Part shown: piece by piece, positions 8,843-20,074 of the stretch | Numbering within the stretch: position 1 is the first letter of the stretch | How the letters are laid out: every line of letters starts with the position of its first letter | Assembly (NCBI RefSeq): GCF_026625745.1 | Contig: NZ_CP113061.1 | Location: 620,001 to 684,000 of the forward strand | DNA length: 64,000 nucleotides | Source: Asticcacaulis sp. SL142 | GTDB lineage: Bacteria; Pseudomonadota; Alphaproteobacteria; Caulobacterales; Caulobacteraceae | Direction of reading: 5' to 3' | Notes under the pieces: model-generated | Database searches by the model: none | What the model was told of the DNA's origin: nothing | The model's input: only the letters and a program-made list of their open reading frames with translations | Translations under genes and position numbers: made by a program

Positions 8843-9622
8843 TTATGCTTTTGAAGCGCCTACGGTGCGCTGGTAAATTTCAAGGAGCCCACGCAGGGTC
8901 AGATCAGGATCAAAGTGGTCAATTTTGTCGGTTGCGCCCTCAAACAGAGAGGCAACACCGCCCGTTGCGATTACACTCATTTTTTGACCATACTCTGCCT
9001 GAATTGAGGTCACAAGGTATTCAATCAGACCAACATAGCCCCAGAATATGCCCGACTGCATGGCCGAGACTGTATCTTTGCCGATTACATGAGCCGGTCG
9101 TTCAATTGCAATGCGCGGCAGTTTAGCAGCCGCCAGATGGAGTGCCTGAACCGACAGGTTGATACCGGGGGCAATCGCGGTGCCCTCCAGCGCGCCATCG
9201 GCCGCGACAACATCAAAAGTAGTCGCAGTACCGGAATCGATCACGATCAATGGGCCTGAATAGGCGATGTGCGCGCCTATGGCATTGACCAAGCGGTCAG
9301 CCCCCGCCTCTTTCGGCTTATCGATCCGCACCTCGATCCCGAGGACGGTATTGTCGCCGACGACATAGGGTTGCTTGTTAAAATAACGCTGCGCCAGTTT
9401 GCGCAGATTAAACAAAGACTGCGGCACGACCGAGGATATGATGCAGTCGGTTATCGATTTGAAATCAAGACCGCTCATCTGCAGCAATTGGTACAGGTAG
9501 ACGGCATATTCATCCGCCGTCTTGGTCGAATCGGTCGACGCACGCCATTGCGCTACCCAGGTTTCCCCATCATGGACGGCAAACAAAGTATTGGTATTGC
9601 CCTGTTCTATGGCAAGCAGCAT
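8843..9622 (-). CDS. coaX: Type III pantothenate kinase
   Basis: A 259-residue ASKHA-fold kinase that phosphorylates pantothenate in the first step of coenzyme A synthesis. The phosphate loop is EQGNTNT (residues 6-12). GADR near residue 108 and [10 protein letters not shown] around 128-137 are the other family signatures. Residue 6 is Glu where many CoaX proteins have Asp (DVGNTN). The acidic function is kept, so the enzyme is probably active. It lies between birA (38 bases upstream) and rnj, the arrangement seen after nuoN in many alphaproteobacteria. Confidence 0.95.
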   Translation of the reverse strand: MLLAIEQGNTNTLFAVHDGETWVAQWRASTDSTKTADEYAVYLYQLLQMSGLDFKSITDCIISSVVPQSLFNLRKLAQRYFNKQPYVVGDNTVLGIEVRIDKPKEAGADRLVNAIGAHIAYSGPLIVIDSGTATTFDVVAADGALEGTAIAPGINLSVQALHLAAAKLPRIAIERPAHVIGKDTVSAMQSGIFWGYVGLIEYLVTSIQAEYGQKMSVIATGGVASLFEGATDKIDHFDPDLTLRGLLEIYQRTVGASKA

Positions 9623-9660
9623 ATCATTTCTTTCGCCGGTTCCGCAGTGAGTTGCGTCCG

Positions 9661-10416
9661 TTAATTGTCCCTATAGGCAATTTCACCACCACTAAAGTGA
9701 TGAACCACGCCGGATGCATCCATGATCTTCAAGGCACCATATGGGTCAAGGCCTTGCAGTTTGCCATTGATGGAGCCGCCCGCATCCTCTGCCTCGATCA
9801 GATGATCACGGCCATAGGCCTGTTCAAGCCAATCCTGAGCGACATGGCCAAACCCCGCCTCCTGCCAAAGCTTTAAGCGCTGATCGAAATAGACGCTCAG
9901 GTCTTCAAGCAACAGTAAGGGATCAAAATCTTCGGGTGTCAGAACGACGTGCTTAAGGGCCGCCGTGGCATAAGCTTCGAGTTCCGGCGCCGCAGCGACA
10001 TTCAGACCAATGCCGACGATGATGCCGAGATAGCCTTCGACCTCGGTAGGCTCACTCTGCACTAAAATGCCGCACAGTTTTTGGTTTTTATAGAGGATAT
10101 CGTTGGGCCATTTGATCGCCAAGTCAGCCTTATCACGCACCAGCGGCCGCAATAGATCTGTAACGGCAAGGGCTGCAACAAACGAGAGTTGGGTCACATG
10201 ACCTACGTCTAAGCGCAGTAAACCGTACCAGGATGCCATCAGGTTCCCTGAAAAACCTAACCACGCCCGCCCCCGGCGACCGATGCCGTCCGTTTGCATC
10301 CGAGCCTGAATCCAGCCTGATCCAACCACTCCGGATCGCAACCGTTCAACCGCCAGCGTCTGGGTGGACGGCAGGACATCAAAAACTTCAATTCGGGACG
10401 AAGAGTAAGATGCCAT
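9661..10416 (-). CDS. birA: Biotin--[acetyl-CoA-carboxylase] ligase
   Basis: A 251-residue group I biotin protein ligase that makes biotinyl-AMP and transfers biotin to the carboxyl carrier protein. The family's LPSTQTLA near the start, GIGRRGRAW (the biotinyl-AMP loop, usually GRGRxGR-W), KWPNDILY and GILVQSE are visible in order. There is no N-terminal helix-turn-helix, so unlike the E. coli protein it should not repress biotin genes. It follows nuoN by about 30 bases and precedes coaX. Confidence 0.94.
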   Translation of the reverse strand: MASYSSSRIEVFDVLPSTQTLAVERLRSGVVGSGWIQARMQTDGIGRRGRAWLGFSGNLMASWYGLLRLDVGHVTQLSFVAALAVTDLLRPLVRDKADLAIKWPNDILYKNQKLCGILVQSEPTEVEGYLGIIVGIGLNVAAAPELEAYATAALKHVVLTPEDFDPLLLLEDLSVYFDQRLKLWQEAGFGHVAQDWLEQAYGRDHLIEAEDAGGSINGKLQGLDPYGALKIMDASGVVHHFSGGEIAYRDN

Positions 10417-10445
10417 AGTCGCCGACCGTACCCGGACACCTTTCT

Positions 10446-11882
10446 TTATTTAAGACCAAAACTGCTGGCCGCCATTTGCGCTAACGGATCAAGCCAGTGA
10501 AGGGCCAACATAGCAATCGGAAATGCAAACGCCGCGGCGCCGTAGGCAATCCATTTGGCCTCAGTCGGAGCTTTATCCAGTTCATCGGTCGGGGCATCAA
10601 ACCACATGACCTTAAGGATGCGCAGGTAATAGAAGGCAGACAGAACCGATGCGGCCAGACCAAGTGCCGCGAATGGCCATAAACCTTCGACCGCCAAAGC
10701 TGAACCAAAGATGTAATACTTGCCCCAGAATCCACCCAGTGGCGGCATACCTAGTAACGACAACATCAGGATGGTAATAACGATAGTCATGGGCATGCTG
10801 ATTTTAGACATACCAGTCAGATCGGCAACATTTTCAACCGGCTGGCCTTTGCGCGACAGAGCCATTTGCACGGCAAACATGCCGAGCGTATCGACCATGT
10901 AAAGCACCGAAAACAGCAACAGCGCCTGAACGCCGTATTCAGTACCGGCGGCGATGGCCAGCAACGCATAACCCATATTGGCGATAGATGAATAGGCCAT
11001 CAGACGCTTGATGTTCTTTTGCATCAAACCGCCTAAGCCACCGACGATAAACGACATAACCGAAATGGCCAGAATGACCTGACGCCATTGCTCAATCGAA
11101 TCCTCAAAACCGCCCATAAGGACACGGGCAATCAGCACCAGAGCCGCAAATTTAGGCGCGCCTGCCGCAAAGGCCACAACCGGAGTTGGTGCGCCTTCGT
11201 AGACATCCGGCGTCCACATATGGAAGGGCGCTGCTGAAATTTTGAACGCCAGACCACAGATCAGGAACACCAGACCAAAGATCAGGCCCGTTTGTTGATT
11301 AGCTGCCGCCGCGACCGCAATATCATTGAAATTCATTGAGCCGGTGAAGCCGTATATCAGCGACGCACCGTACAACAGCAGGCCTGACGACAGGGCTCCA
11401 AGTACGAAATACTTCAAGCCAGCTTCGGAACCCTTCGGATCATCGCGACGGAAGGCGGCCAGAACATAAAGCGCCAGCGATTGCAGTTCGATACCGATAT
11501 AGAGCGCAATCAGGTCACCCGCCGACACCATCATGCTCATACCCAGTGTTGCCAGCAGGATCAGAATCGGAAATTCAAAGCGGCGATTGTCGACGCGGTC
11601 AAAATAGCCCTGCCCCAGCACAATCACAAAAACGCCCGCGATGTAGATAAAGACCTTGGCAAAGGCGGCCACGCCATCAATGACAAACGAGCCGGAAAAC
11701 GCCGTGCCGTGTTCAACAAAAGCTGCAAAATAGGCCGCCGCAATAAGCACTACCCCGCACAAGGCGCTGACCGATGTCATACCTTTGTCGCCACGGAAGG
11801 CACCAAATACCAGAATAACCAGCGCACCTACAGCGATGATCAGTTCTGGCAGCGCCAAATTCAGACCGAGGTTCAAGTCCAT
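10446..11882 (-). CDS. nuoN: NADH-quinone oxidoreductase subunit N
   Basis: A 478-residue antiporter-like membrane subunit of complex I. It is almost entirely hydrophobic, with about 14 predicted helices. The proton-channel core is recognisable: a Glu in the YIGIELQSL helix, the Lys of LIFGLVFLICGLAFKISAAPFHMW followed by TPDVYEGAP, and the KRLMAYSSIANMGY segment. It begins 12 bases after nuoM and is followed by birA, so it is the last nuo gene of the block. Confidence 0.96.
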   Translation of the reverse strand: MDLNLGLNLALPELIIAVGALVILVFGAFRGDKGMTSVSALCGVVLIAAAYFAAFVEHGTAFSGSFVIDGVAAFAKVFIYIAGVFVIVLGQGYFDRVDNRRFEFPILILLATLGMSMMVSAGDLIALYIGIELQSLALYVLAAFRRDDPKGSEAGLKYFVLGALSSGLLLYGASLIYGFTGSMNFNDIAVAAAANQQTGLIFGLVFLICGLAFKISAAPFHMWTPDVYEGAPTPVVAFAAGAPKFAALVLIARVLMGGFEDSIEQWRQVILAISVMSFIVGGLGGLMQKNIKRLMAYSSIANMGYALLAIAAGTEYGVQALLLFSVLYMVDTLGMFAVQMALSRKGQPVENVADLTGMSKISMPMTIVITILMLSLLGMPPLGGFWGKYYIFGSALAVEGLWPFAALGLAASVLSAFYYLRILKVMWFDAPTDELDKAPTEAKWIAYGAAAFAFPIAMLALHWLDPLAQMAASSFGLK

Positions 11883-11894
11883 ATCAAGCCACCC

Positions 11895-13397
11895 TTAACC
11901 GCCGATAGCCGCTTGGTAGACGCCAACCAAGGCGTCCACACTGACGGTCGTAAAATCAAATATAAACGCCGGATAGATACCCAGCAGCAGCGTGCCCGCA
12001 ACCAGCGGCACAAAAACCAGAGTTTCGCGCGCGGACAAATCCTTAATGCCCTCAAGCTTCGGATTGGTTACCGGCCCGTACATGACATTCTTGAACAGAT
12101 TGAGCGCATAAACCGCTGACCAGATCACACCGGAAGCTGCGATCAGGGCCGTCCAGGTCGAGGCCTGATAAGCCCCGGTCATGGTCAGGATTTCGCCGAC
12201 AAAACCCGACGTGCCCGGCAAACCGACATTGGCCATCGTAAACAGCAGGAACACAAAGGCATAGTGCGGCATCAGGTTGGTCAGACCGCCATAGAAGCTG
12301 ATCTCACGGGTATGCATCCGGTCGTAAACCACGCCGACACAGAGGAACAAAGCGCCGGAGATGATACCGTGGCTGATCATCTGATAGACCGCGCCCTGAA
12401 TACCTGCCTGATTGCCGGCGAAAATCCCCATGGTCACAAAACCCATATGCGCAACGGATGAGTAGGCAATCAGCTTTTTGATATCGGTCTGACGCCACGC
12501 CACCAGCGACGTATAGACAATGGCGATAACCGACAAGGCCAATACAAACGGCGTGAACATTTCCGACGCCTGCGGGAACATTGGCAGGTTAAAGCGGATG
12601 AAGCCGTAGCCGCCCAGTTTCAGGAGTATCCCCGCCAGCATGACCGAACCCGCGGTCGGCGCCTCAACGTGGGCATCCGGCAACCAGGTGTGTACCGGCC
12701 ACATCGGCATCTTGACCGCAAATGAGGCAAAGAAGGCAAACCACAGCCACGGCTGAGCATTTTCAGCAAATGCGAATTTAGACAGTTCTGGTATACTGGA
12801 GGTGCCAGCGACATTCACCATGTAGAGCATGGCGGCCAGCATCAACACCGACCCCAGCAGGGTATAGAGAAAGAACTTATAGGCCGCATAAATCCGGTTC
12901 TTACCGCCCCAGATGCCAATGATCAGGAACATCGGCACCAGACCGCCTTCGAAGAAGACGTAGAACAGGAACAGATCAAGTGCTGTGAACACGCCGATGA
13001 CCAGGGTTTCCAGAATAAGAAACGCGATCATGTATTCGACCAGACGCGTCTTGATCGAGGTCCACGACGCCAGAATACACAATGGCATCAGGAATGCGGT
13101 CAGGGCCACGAACAGGATCGAAATGCCGTCTATACCCAGATGGTAGGACAAGGGCCCAAACCAATGAATTTTCTCGACAAACTGATATTCGGTCGTGGTG
13201 TGGTCAAAGCCCGCCAACATGACCACGCTCAAAGCCAGCGTCGCCAGTGTCGTCCACAGGCTGATCCACTTGGCATTGGTGTCGATCGCGGCTTCATCGT
13301 CTTTGCGCGACATCGCTCGCAGAACAAGTATGACCAGCGCCCCTGCCAAAGGCAGGAAGGTAATGACGCTCAGGAGATTAGGTATAACCAGTGACAT
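11895..13397 (-). CDS. nuoM: NADH-quinone oxidoreductase subunit M
   Basis: A 500-residue antiporter-like membrane subunit of complex I. Signatures include the [16 protein letters not shown] segment, [21 protein letters not shown] with its channel Glu, [20 protein letters not shown] with the conserved Lys, and [18 protein letters not shown]. These mark it as NuoM rather than NuoL or NuoN. Purine-rich GAGGGG lies about 14 bases before the ATG, so spacing is long. It starts 19 bases after the end of nuoL. Confidence 0.96.
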   Translation of the reverse strand: MSLVIPNLLSVITFLPLAGALVILVLRAMSRKDDEAAIDTNAKWISLWTTLATLALSVVMLAGFDHTTTEYQFVEKIHWFGPLSYHLGIDGISILFVALTAFLMPLCILASWTSIKTRLVEYMIAFLILETLVIGVFTALDLFLFYVFFEGGLVPMFLIIGIWGGKNRIYAAYKFFLYTLLGSVLMLAAMLYMVNVAGTSSIPELSKFAFAENAQPWLWFAFFASFAVKMPMWPVHTWLPDAHVEAPTAGSVMLAGILLKLGGYGFIRFNLPMFPQASEMFTPFVLALSVIAIVYTSLVAWRQTDIKKLIAYSSVAHMGFVTMGIFAGNQAGIQGAVYQMISHGIISGALFLCVGVVYDRMHTREISFYGGLTNLMPHYAFVFLLFTMANVGLPGTSGFVGEILTMTGAYQASTWTALIAASGVIWSAVYALNLFKNVMYGPVTNPKLEGIKDLSARETLVFVPLVAGTLLLGIYPAFIFDFTTVSVDALVGVYQAAIGG

Positions 13398-13416
13398 TGT
13401 TGAAACTTATCCCCTC

Positions 13417-15457
13417 TTAAGCGGCCAGCCAGAATACGACCCAGGTCAACAGACCCGCGACACCTAAGAACATAACAAACGCATAGTGATAGACATAACC
13501 CGTTTGGGTCTTGACCAGATTCTTAGCGGCTTTCAAGGCCGACCACGCCGCCCCATTGGGCCCCAGACCATCAATGATTTTAACATCACCGATTTTCCAG
13601 AAAAAATTACCGAGCGCGCGCGAGCCCTTGACCAGAGTGGCCTGATAAATCTCATCGAAGAACCACTTATTATACAGGAAGGTATAGAGCGGCCCCTCAT
13701 TCGCGGCCATCTTCTTCGGCAGATCCGGGCGCTTAAGGTAGAAGAACCAGGCCAACACCAGACCCAGCAAGGTCACAACCAGCGGTGCAAACTTAACCCA
13801 CATCTCAACATGGTGCGCATCGTGCATGACGTTATTGGTGGGTGCGGTAAAGATCGCATGGCCCCAGAAATCGTGGGCATGATCACCGACGAAATAAGGC
13901 GCAAAGATAAAGCCAGCCGCGACAGCTCCCACAGCCAAGGCCAGCAAAGGCACCAGCATGATCAGCGGGCTTTCGTGCGGCGTATGGGCGTGGTGCCCAT
14001 GTCCATGATCATCGTGCGCGTGATCGTCATGGCCGTGAGCCTCTGAGTGGGCCATGATGGTCGTCGTGAGCATGTTCCCACTGCTTCTTGCCGTGGAAGG
14101 TCATGAAGGCCAGACGCCAACTATAGAAGGACGTCAAAAGCGCTGCCGACAAGCCCATGATGAAGGCAAACATGCCTTGAGGGGTTTCGCTCATCGCCCA
14201 GGCAGATTCTATGATCGCGTCCTTAGAGAAGAAGCCCGCAAAGCCTATCTGCGTGCCCGGGATCCCAAGACCTGTAATGGCGATGGTGCCGATGGTCATG
14301 ACGGCATAGGTGATCGGCATATACTTATATAGCCCGCCCATTTTACGCATGTCCTGCTCATGGTGCATGCCGTGGATGACCGAACCGGCGCCTAAGAACA
14401 GCAACGCCTTAAAGAAAGCGTGTGTGAACAGGTGGAACATGGCGGCCTGATAAGCGCCAATACCGGCCGCAAAGAACATGTAGCCAAGCTGAGAACAGGT
14501 CGAAAACGCGATAACGCGTTTGATGTCGTTCTGGGTAAACCCGATCGACGCCGCAAAGATCGCCGTAATCGCGCCAACATAAGCGACAATCATCTTGGCG
14601 ACCGGCGCATATTCAAACATGTGAGACAGCAGACAGACCATGTAGACACCGGCGGTCACCATGGTTGCCGCATGGATCAGGGCCGACACGGGGGTTGGAC
14701 CTTCCATCGCGTCCGGCAACCAAGTGTGCAGGAAGAACTGCGCGGACTTACCCATAGCGCCGATAAACAGCAGGAAGCAGGCCAGATCAATGGCACTGAA
14801 TGAATAGCCAAGGAACATCCAGGTCGTGCCGGCCTTGGCCTCGATCATTGGGAACAGTTCCGCAAAATTAACGGTGCCGAACATCCAGTAGACGGTCATG
14901 ATCCCCAGCGCGAAACCGAAATCACCGACGCGGTTGACGACGAACGCCTTGATGGACGCATTGTTGGCACTGGCTTTATTGAACCAGAACCCGATCAGCA
15001 GATAGGACGCCAGCCCTACCCCTTCCCAACCGAAGAACAACTGCATGAAGTCAGCCGCTGTCACCAGCATCAGCATGGCAAAGGTAAACAGTGACAGATA
15101 GGCAAAGAAGCGCGGCCGCGACGGGTCTTCGGCCATATAGCCCCAGCTATAGAGGTGGACCAGCGAAGACACCGAGGTGACGACGATCAGCATGGTGGCC
15201 GATAAGGCGTCGATCCGGATCGACCACGCCGATTGGAATGTACCGATATTGATGAAGTCCAGCAACTTGACGGTAAAATCCGACATGCCGCCCCAGGTGT
15301 GAGCCCCGAACACATACCACGACAGGGCGCACGACAGGAACAACAGCCCGGTCGTAACCCCTTGGGAGGCAATATTGCCAATGCGGCGGCCAAACAGGCC
15401 CGCAATCAGCGCGCCGACCATCGGCGCCAGAACCAGAACAGTAACTATGCTCGGCAT
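13417..15457 (-). pseudogene. nuoL: nuoL, complex I subunit L, with reading frame broken by a one-base shift
   Basis: The 5' part (15457-14027, 476 codons) carries the NuoL core, including [39 protein letters not shown] and [16 protein letters not shown]. It ends in an out-of-frame tail just after [10 protein letters not shown]. The 3' part, in another frame (14073-13417), continues with [18 protein letters not shown] and the C-terminal helices of NuoL. Removing one G from the GGG at 14049-14051 (CCC on the coding strand) joins them into a protein of about 679 residues, a normal NuoL size. The gene order nuoK-nuoL-nuoM is intact. A homopolymer sequencing error is the likeliest cause. A real mutation is possible but would probably cripple complex I. 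Confidence 0.85.
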
Positions 15458-15463
15458 GATGGA

Positions 15464-15772
15464 TTAGCCTTTCATCATGCTGGCGTCATCGACTTCGATA
15501 TCGCCGCGATTACGGAAGAAGGTAACGAGAATAGCCAGACCGACCGCGGCCTCAGCCGCTGCCACTGTCAGGACAAACATGGCCATGATCTGCCCTTGTA
15601 CATTATGCAGATAGCTTGAGAAGGCCACGAAGTTGATATTGACCGCCAAAAGGATCAACTCGATCGACATCAGGATAATAATGACGTTGCGTCGGTTCAC
15701 GAAGATGCCCAGCACCCCAATCGTGAATAAAATGGCCGAAACGGTAAGATAGTGTGCGAGGCCGATAGTCAT
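15464..15772 (-). CDS. nuoK: NADH-quinone oxidoreductase subunit K
   Basis: A 102-residue subunit with three membrane helices. The conserved membrane glutamates are in [10 protein letters not shown] and [11 protein letters not shown], which take part in proton translocation. The start overlaps the nuoJ stop by 4 bases (ATGA), implying translational coupling. nuoL follows after 6 bases. Confidence 0.96.
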   Translation of the reverse strand: MTIGLAHYLTVSAILFTIGVLGIFVNRRNVIIILMSIELILLAVNINFVAFSSYLHNVQGQIMAMFVLTVAAAEAAVGLAILVTFFRNRGDIEVDDASMMKG

Positions 15773-16383
15773 TCTTTGATCCCTTCGCCGGTTTTGACCT
15801 TGACGATAGCCACAGCGTTTTTGCGCTGACGACCGACCTGTTTAGAAATATCCTGACGCTTGACATTGGTGCGGTGCTTGAGCGTCAGCACGATGGCACC
15901 GATCATAGCCACCAGCAGCACAAACCCTGCCGCCTGGAACAGATATACGTAATCGGTATAAAGCACCCGACCGATGGTTTCGATATTGGTCGCATCGGCC
16001 GTAAAGGCTTGCGGCTCATTACCTGCGGCCGCACCACGATCAGCGACGGCAAAACTAATCATGATCAGTTCCGTCATGAGTAGCAACGCCACAACGCCGC
16101 CAATCGGCAGATAGTTGGCAAATCCTTGCCGTAGTTTGCTGAAATCCACATCCAGCATCATGACAACAAACAGGAACAGAACCGCCACCGCGCCGACATA
16201 GACCACGACCAAAAGCATGGCCAGGAACTCCGCCCCCAGCAGCACAAACAACCCGGCTGCCGAAAAGAAGGCCAAGATCAAAAACAGCACCGAGTGCACC
16301 GGGTTTTTGGCGGTAATCACCAAAAATCCGGATGCGACCGTAATCAGTGCCATGATGTAAAAGGCTATAGCCATCAAAGTCAT
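15769..16383 (-). CDS. nuoJ: NADH-quinone oxidoreductase subunit J
   Basis: A 204-residue membrane subunit of complex I with about five helices. [20 protein letters not shown] and [21 protein letters not shown] are the family's characteristic segments. The C-terminus is a basic cytoplasmic tail ([20 protein letters not shown]). The ATG at 16383 has AAAGGA seven bases upstream. It overlaps nuoK by 4 bases and lies 11 bases after nuoI. Confidence 0.96.
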   Translation of the reverse strand: MTLMAIAFYIMALITVASGFLVITAKNPVHSVLFLILAFFSAAGLFVLLGAEFLAMLLVVVYVGAVAVLFLFVVMMLDVDFSKLRQGFANYLPIGGVVALLLMTELIMISFAVADRGAAAGNEPQAFTADATNIETIGRVLYTDYVYLFQAAGFVLLVAMIGAIVLTLKHRTNVKRQDISKQVGRQRKNAVAIVKVKTGEGIKE

Positions 16384-16394
16384 AGCGTCATCCT

Positions 16395-16886
16395 TTACCG
16401 GTAAGGCGCGTCAAGTTCGAGGTTACGCGCAATAACGCGTTCCCAACGGTCGCCGTTCGCCAACAGACGTTCCTTGTCGTAGTAGAGTTCTTCGCGGGTT
16501 TCGGTCGCAAATTCAAAGTTCGGCCCTTCGACAATCGCATCAACCGGGCAGGCTTCCTGACACAGGCCGCAATAGATGCACTTAACCATGTCGATATCGT
16601 AACGGGTCGTGCGGCGTGAACCATCGTCACGGGGTTCAGCCTCAATTGTGATAGCCTGAGCCGGACAGATGGCTTCGCACAGCTTACAGGCAATACAGCG
16701 TTCTTCGCCATTGGCATAACGGCGCAGGGCATGCTCACCGCGAAAACGCGGGCTGATCGGGCCTTTTTCAAACGGATAGTTGATTGTCGCCTTGGGCTTG
16801 AACATGTACTTCACCGCAAGGCCCGTGGCCCCGATGAAATCCATCAGCATGGCGCCTTTGATGGCTTGGCCGATACGGGACATCAT
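16395..16886 (-). CDS. nuoI: NADH-quinone oxidoreductase subunit I
   Basis: A 163-residue peripheral-arm subunit carrying two [4Fe-4S] clusters, N6a and N6b. The two ferredoxin motifs are [12 protein letters not shown] and [12 protein letters not shown]. The N-terminal amphipathic part anchors it on NuoH. The start overlaps the nuoH stop by 4 bases (ATGA). A second Met codon directly follows the first. Confidence 0.97.
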   Translation of the reverse strand: MMSRIGQAIKGAMLMDFIGATGLAVKYMFKPKATINYPFEKGPISPRFRGEHALRRYANGEERCIACKLCEAICPAQAITIEAEPRDDGSRRTTRYDIDMVKCIYCGLCQEACPVDAIVEGPNFEFATETREELYYDKERLLANGDRWERVIARNLELDAPYR

Positions 16887-17944
16887 ATCAAATTACCTCC
16901 GAATACGCGGTAGGCCGCAATCAAAACAACAGCCACTAATGAGGCAGGCAGGAACACTTTCCAGCCCAGACGCATCAATTGGTCGTAGCGATAACGCGGA
17001 ACGATAGCTTTAGCGATGGCGAACATCACAAACCAGAAAACTACCTTTAGGATAAACCACATCAGACCGTGGATAGCCTCGCCCACCGAGCCGGGCACAA
17101 GGAAACCTGCCGTTGGGTATGGCGCCTGCCACCCCCCAAAGAACATAATGGTGATGAGCGCGCACATCAGCACGATGTTGGCATATTCACCAATCATGAA
17201 CAGCAGATATGGCGTCGAAGAATATTCGACCTGATAACCCGCCACCAATTCGGATTCCGCTTCCGGCAGGTCAAACGGCGGACGGTTGGTTTCCGCCAGT
17301 GCCGAGACATAGAACATGATCATGACCGGGAACATGACGATGATGGTCTTGGGCGCAAATGCATGCCAGTTCCAGAAACCGCCCGCCTGATGCTCAACGA
17401 TACGCGACAGGTTCATGTCACCAACCAGCAGGATCACGCAGATAACAATCAGGCCGATAGAGACTTCATAAGATACCATCTGGGCCGCCGACCGCAGCGC
17501 CCCCAGAAACGGATACTTCGAGTTCGATGCCCAACCGCCCATGATGATGCCGTAAACACCCAAGGACGAGATCGCAAACAGATAAAGAATGCCGACATTG
17601 ATGTCAGATACGACCCAACCCGGCGCAAATGGAATAACCGCCCAGGACATGAACGCCAAAATGAAGGTGATCAGCGGTGCCAGAAGGAACACGACCTTAT
17701 CGGCACCGGCCGGGATGACGACTTCCTTAAGCACAAACTTGAAGAAATCAGCAAAGGATTGCATCAGACCGAACGGCCCCACGACGTTGGGCCCTTTACG
17801 CATCTGCACGCCAGCCCAGACCTTACGGTCACCCCATAGCAGGAAGGCCAGAGAGACCATCACGCCGACGATAACCGCCAGAGCCTGACCGACCGTAATG
17901 ATCGTCCAGCCCCAGGGTGTGGCCCAAAATGAAGTTGCTTCCAT
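16883..17944 (-). CDS. nuoH: NADH-quinone oxidoreductase subunit H
   Basis: A 353-residue membrane subunit that forms much of the quinone chamber at the junction of the two arms. [30 protein letters not shown] and [26 protein letters not shown] are diagnostic, the latter carrying the acidic quinone-channel residues. About eight helices are visible. It lies 12 bases after nuoG and overlaps nuoI. Confidence 0.97.
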   Translation of the reverse strand: MEATSFWATPWGWTIITVGQALAVIVGVMVSLAFLLWGDRKVWAGVQMRKGPNVVGPFGLMQSFADFFKFVLKEVVIPAGADKVVFLLAPLITFILAFMSWAVIPFAPGWVVSDINVGILYLFAISSLGVYGIIMGGWASNSKYPFLGALRSAAQMVSYEVSIGLIVICVILLVGDMNLSRIVEHQAGGFWNWHAFAPKTIIVMFPVMIMFYVSALAETNRPPFDLPEAESELVAGYQVEYSSTPYLLFMIGEYANIVLMCALITIMFFGGWQAPYPTAGFLVPGSVGEAIHGLMWFILKVVFWFVMFAIAKAIVPRYRYDQLMRLGWKVFLPASLVAVVLIAAYRVFGGNLI

Positions 17945-17956
17945 CAGTCGTCTCTC

Positions 17957-20008
17957 TTACTCGGCGGCCACAGACAGCTTCGGCGCTCGGGCAGCGGAAC
18001 ATTCCGCCATGGCCACGCTGGCTCTGGCTATCGGGTTGGTCAGGTAGAAATCCTTGATATTTGACGCGAAGACTCGGTCAGAGACCTCGCCCTTAGCACC
18101 CAGGGTTTTGACATCAAAGCTTTTTTGTGAAGGCTTCACATCTATCCGCCCAAAGGTCGGATGATCGGCGATCAGTTTGGCCCTCAGATCAGACTGGCTG
18201 TCATACGGCAAGGTCTTGCCCAGAGCTTCGGACAGGGCGCGCATGATGGCCCAATCTTCCTTGGCGTCCCCCTTGGGGAACACGGCGCGTTCAGCGATTT
18301 GCACCCGGCCTTCGAGATTGACATAGATGCCTGATTTTTCGGTGTAGGCGGCTGACGGCAAAATCACATCTGCAATGGCCGCGCCCGCATCACCGTGATG
18401 ACCGATGTACACGACAAAGCTGCCTTTAAGTTTAGCTGTATCGATTTCGTCGGCACCCAGCAGTACGACAACGTCCAATCCGCCAGCCAACATCGCCTCA
18501 GTATCGAGACCGCCACCTTGCGGAACGAAGCCGATATCCAACCCGGCAACACGCGACGCGGCTTGGTGGACGATATTGAAACCGTTCCAGTCGGCACGCA
18601 CCACATCATATGCACTCAGGACTTCGGAGGCGATCAGGTTAAGCACCGCGGCGCCGTCACTACCAGAAATCGCGCCATTCCCCACCAGAACGGCGGGCTT
18701 TTTGGCGTTCTTCAAGACATCTCGGAAAACGTGTTTCTTAAGGTCTTTCAGAGCCTTGGGGCCAGCGCCTAAGTGGACGTAATCATAGGTAAGATCATAG
18801 GGCTCACCGATAACCGCCACCTGCACATCGCCCTTGAGCCAGGATTTACGGATACGGGCATTAATTAGCGCCGCTTCATTGCGCAAATCCGTGCCGATCA
18901 TCAGGATGGCGTCGGCGTCTTCGATGCCAGCAATGCCCGTGTTAAACAGGTAAGCTTCGCGAGCGCCACGGCCGATCTTGGAGCCATCCTGACGGCAATC
19001 AAGATTGGTGACGCCCAGTGAAGAGAACAGATCCTTGGTTGCCTTCAAACCTTCGGCATCGATCATATCCCCCGCGATCACGCCGATTTTGTCCGGTGAA
19101 GTCGCTTTCAATTTACCAGCAACAGCCTTCAAAGCTTCCGCCCAGGTGGTCGCTTGCAAACCGCCAGCTTTACGAACGTAAGGTTTATCAAGACGTTGAC
19201 GCGACAGACCATCAACCGCATAGCGGGTCTTGTCGGTGATCCATTCTTCGTTGATGTCTTCCTTAAGGCGCGGCAAAGCACGCAGAACCGTCGGCCCGCG
19301 ATAGTCCAGACGAATGTGCGCGCCCAGCGCATCCATCACGTCGATCGACTCAACTTTTTGCAGTTCCCACGGGCGATAGTTAAATGACCACGGTTTATGA
19401 GTCAAAGCGCCGACCGGGCACAGATCGTTCAGATTTCCCGACAGTTCAGACGATACTGCCTGTTCCAGATAAGACGTGATCTCTGCATTTTCACCGCGTG
19501 AGATCATGCCCATTTCGGTAACGCCCGCGACTTCGGTGGAAAACCGAACGCAACGCGTGCACTGAATGCAGCGGGTCATGAAGGTTTTGATCGTTGGGCC
19601 AAGATATTTTTCTTCGACGGCGCGCTTGTTCTCAGCATAGCGCGAACCGCCACGGCCATAGCCCATAGCCTGATCCTGAAGATCACATTCACCGCCCTGA
19701 TCGCAAATCGGGCAATCGAGCGGGTGATTAATCAGCAGGAACTCCATCACGCCTTCGCGGGCCTTTTTGACCATCGGCGTATTGGTGAAAATTTCCTGAC
19801 CTTCGGCGGCTGGTAGCGCGCATGAGGCTTGCGGCTTTGGCGGTCCGGGCTTTACCTCGACCAGACACATCCGGCAGTTGCCCGCGATCGACAGGCGCTC
19901 ATGGTAGCAGAAACGCGGGATTTCTTCCCCCGCCAGTTCAGCTACCTGAAGCACGGTCATGCCGGGATCGAATTCGACCTCAACGCCGTTGACTTTTGCT
20001 TTCGCCAT
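17957..20008 (-). CDS. nuoG: NADH-quinone oxidoreductase subunit G
   Basis: The large iron-sulfur subunit of complex I. In order are the N-terminal [2Fe-2S] domain (CYHERLSIAGNCRMC), the His-ligated cluster region (HPLDCPICDQGGECDLQD), the [4Fe-4S] motif CIQCTRCVRF with a distal Cys, and a molybdopterin-oxidoreductase-like C-terminal domain without cofactor function. I place the start at the ATG at 20008, giving 683 residues, because GAGG lies ten bases upstream. An in-frame TTG at 20017 abuts that site and is unlikely. A TM2-domain gene separates it from nuoF. Confidence 0.96.
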   Translation of the reverse strand: MAKAKVNGVEVEFDPGMTVLQVAELAGEEIPRFCYHERLSIAGNCRMCLVEVKPGPPKPQASCALPAAEGQEIFTNTPMVKKAREGVMEFLLINHPLDCPICDQGGECDLQDQAMGYGRGGSRYAENKRAVEEKYLGPTIKTFMTRCIQCTRCVRFSTEVAGVTEMGMISRGENAEITSYLEQAVSSELSGNLNDLCPVGALTHKPWSFNYRPWELQKVESIDVMDALGAHIRLDYRGPTVLRALPRLKEDINEEWITDKTRYAVDGLSRQRLDKPYVRKAGGLQATTWAEALKAVAGKLKATSPDKIGVIAGDMIDAEGLKATKDLFSSLGVTNLDCRQDGSKIGRGAREAYLFNTGIAGIEDADAILMIGTDLRNEAALINARIRKSWLKGDVQVAVIGEPYDLTYDYVHLGAGPKALKDLKKHVFRDVLKNAKKPAVLVGNGAISGSDGAAVLNLIASEVLSAYDVVRADWNGFNIVHQAASRVAGLDIGFVPQGGGLDTEAMLAGGLDVVVLLGADEIDTAKLKGSFVVYIGHHGDAGAAIADVILPSAAYTEKSGIYVNLEGRVQIAERAVFPKGDAKEDWAIMRALSEALGKTLPYDSQSDLRAKLIADHPTFGRIDVKPSQKSFDVKTLGAKGEVSDRVFASNIKDFYLTNPIARASVAMAECSAARAPKLSVAAE

Positions 20009-20074
20009 AGGCTTCAAACCTCATTCAGTAACGCAGGTATCGTAAGATAACTACGCGAAAATACTAACAATTTA

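Noticed and set aside
11481-12119. Plus-strand open frame of 212 codons
   Set aside because: Antisense to nuoN and nuoM; composition (His/Arg/Gln-rich) is typical of a shadow frame.
17069-17839. Plus-strand open frame of 256 codons
   Set aside because: Antisense to nuoH, low complexity His/Arg/Asp-rich translation, no domain.
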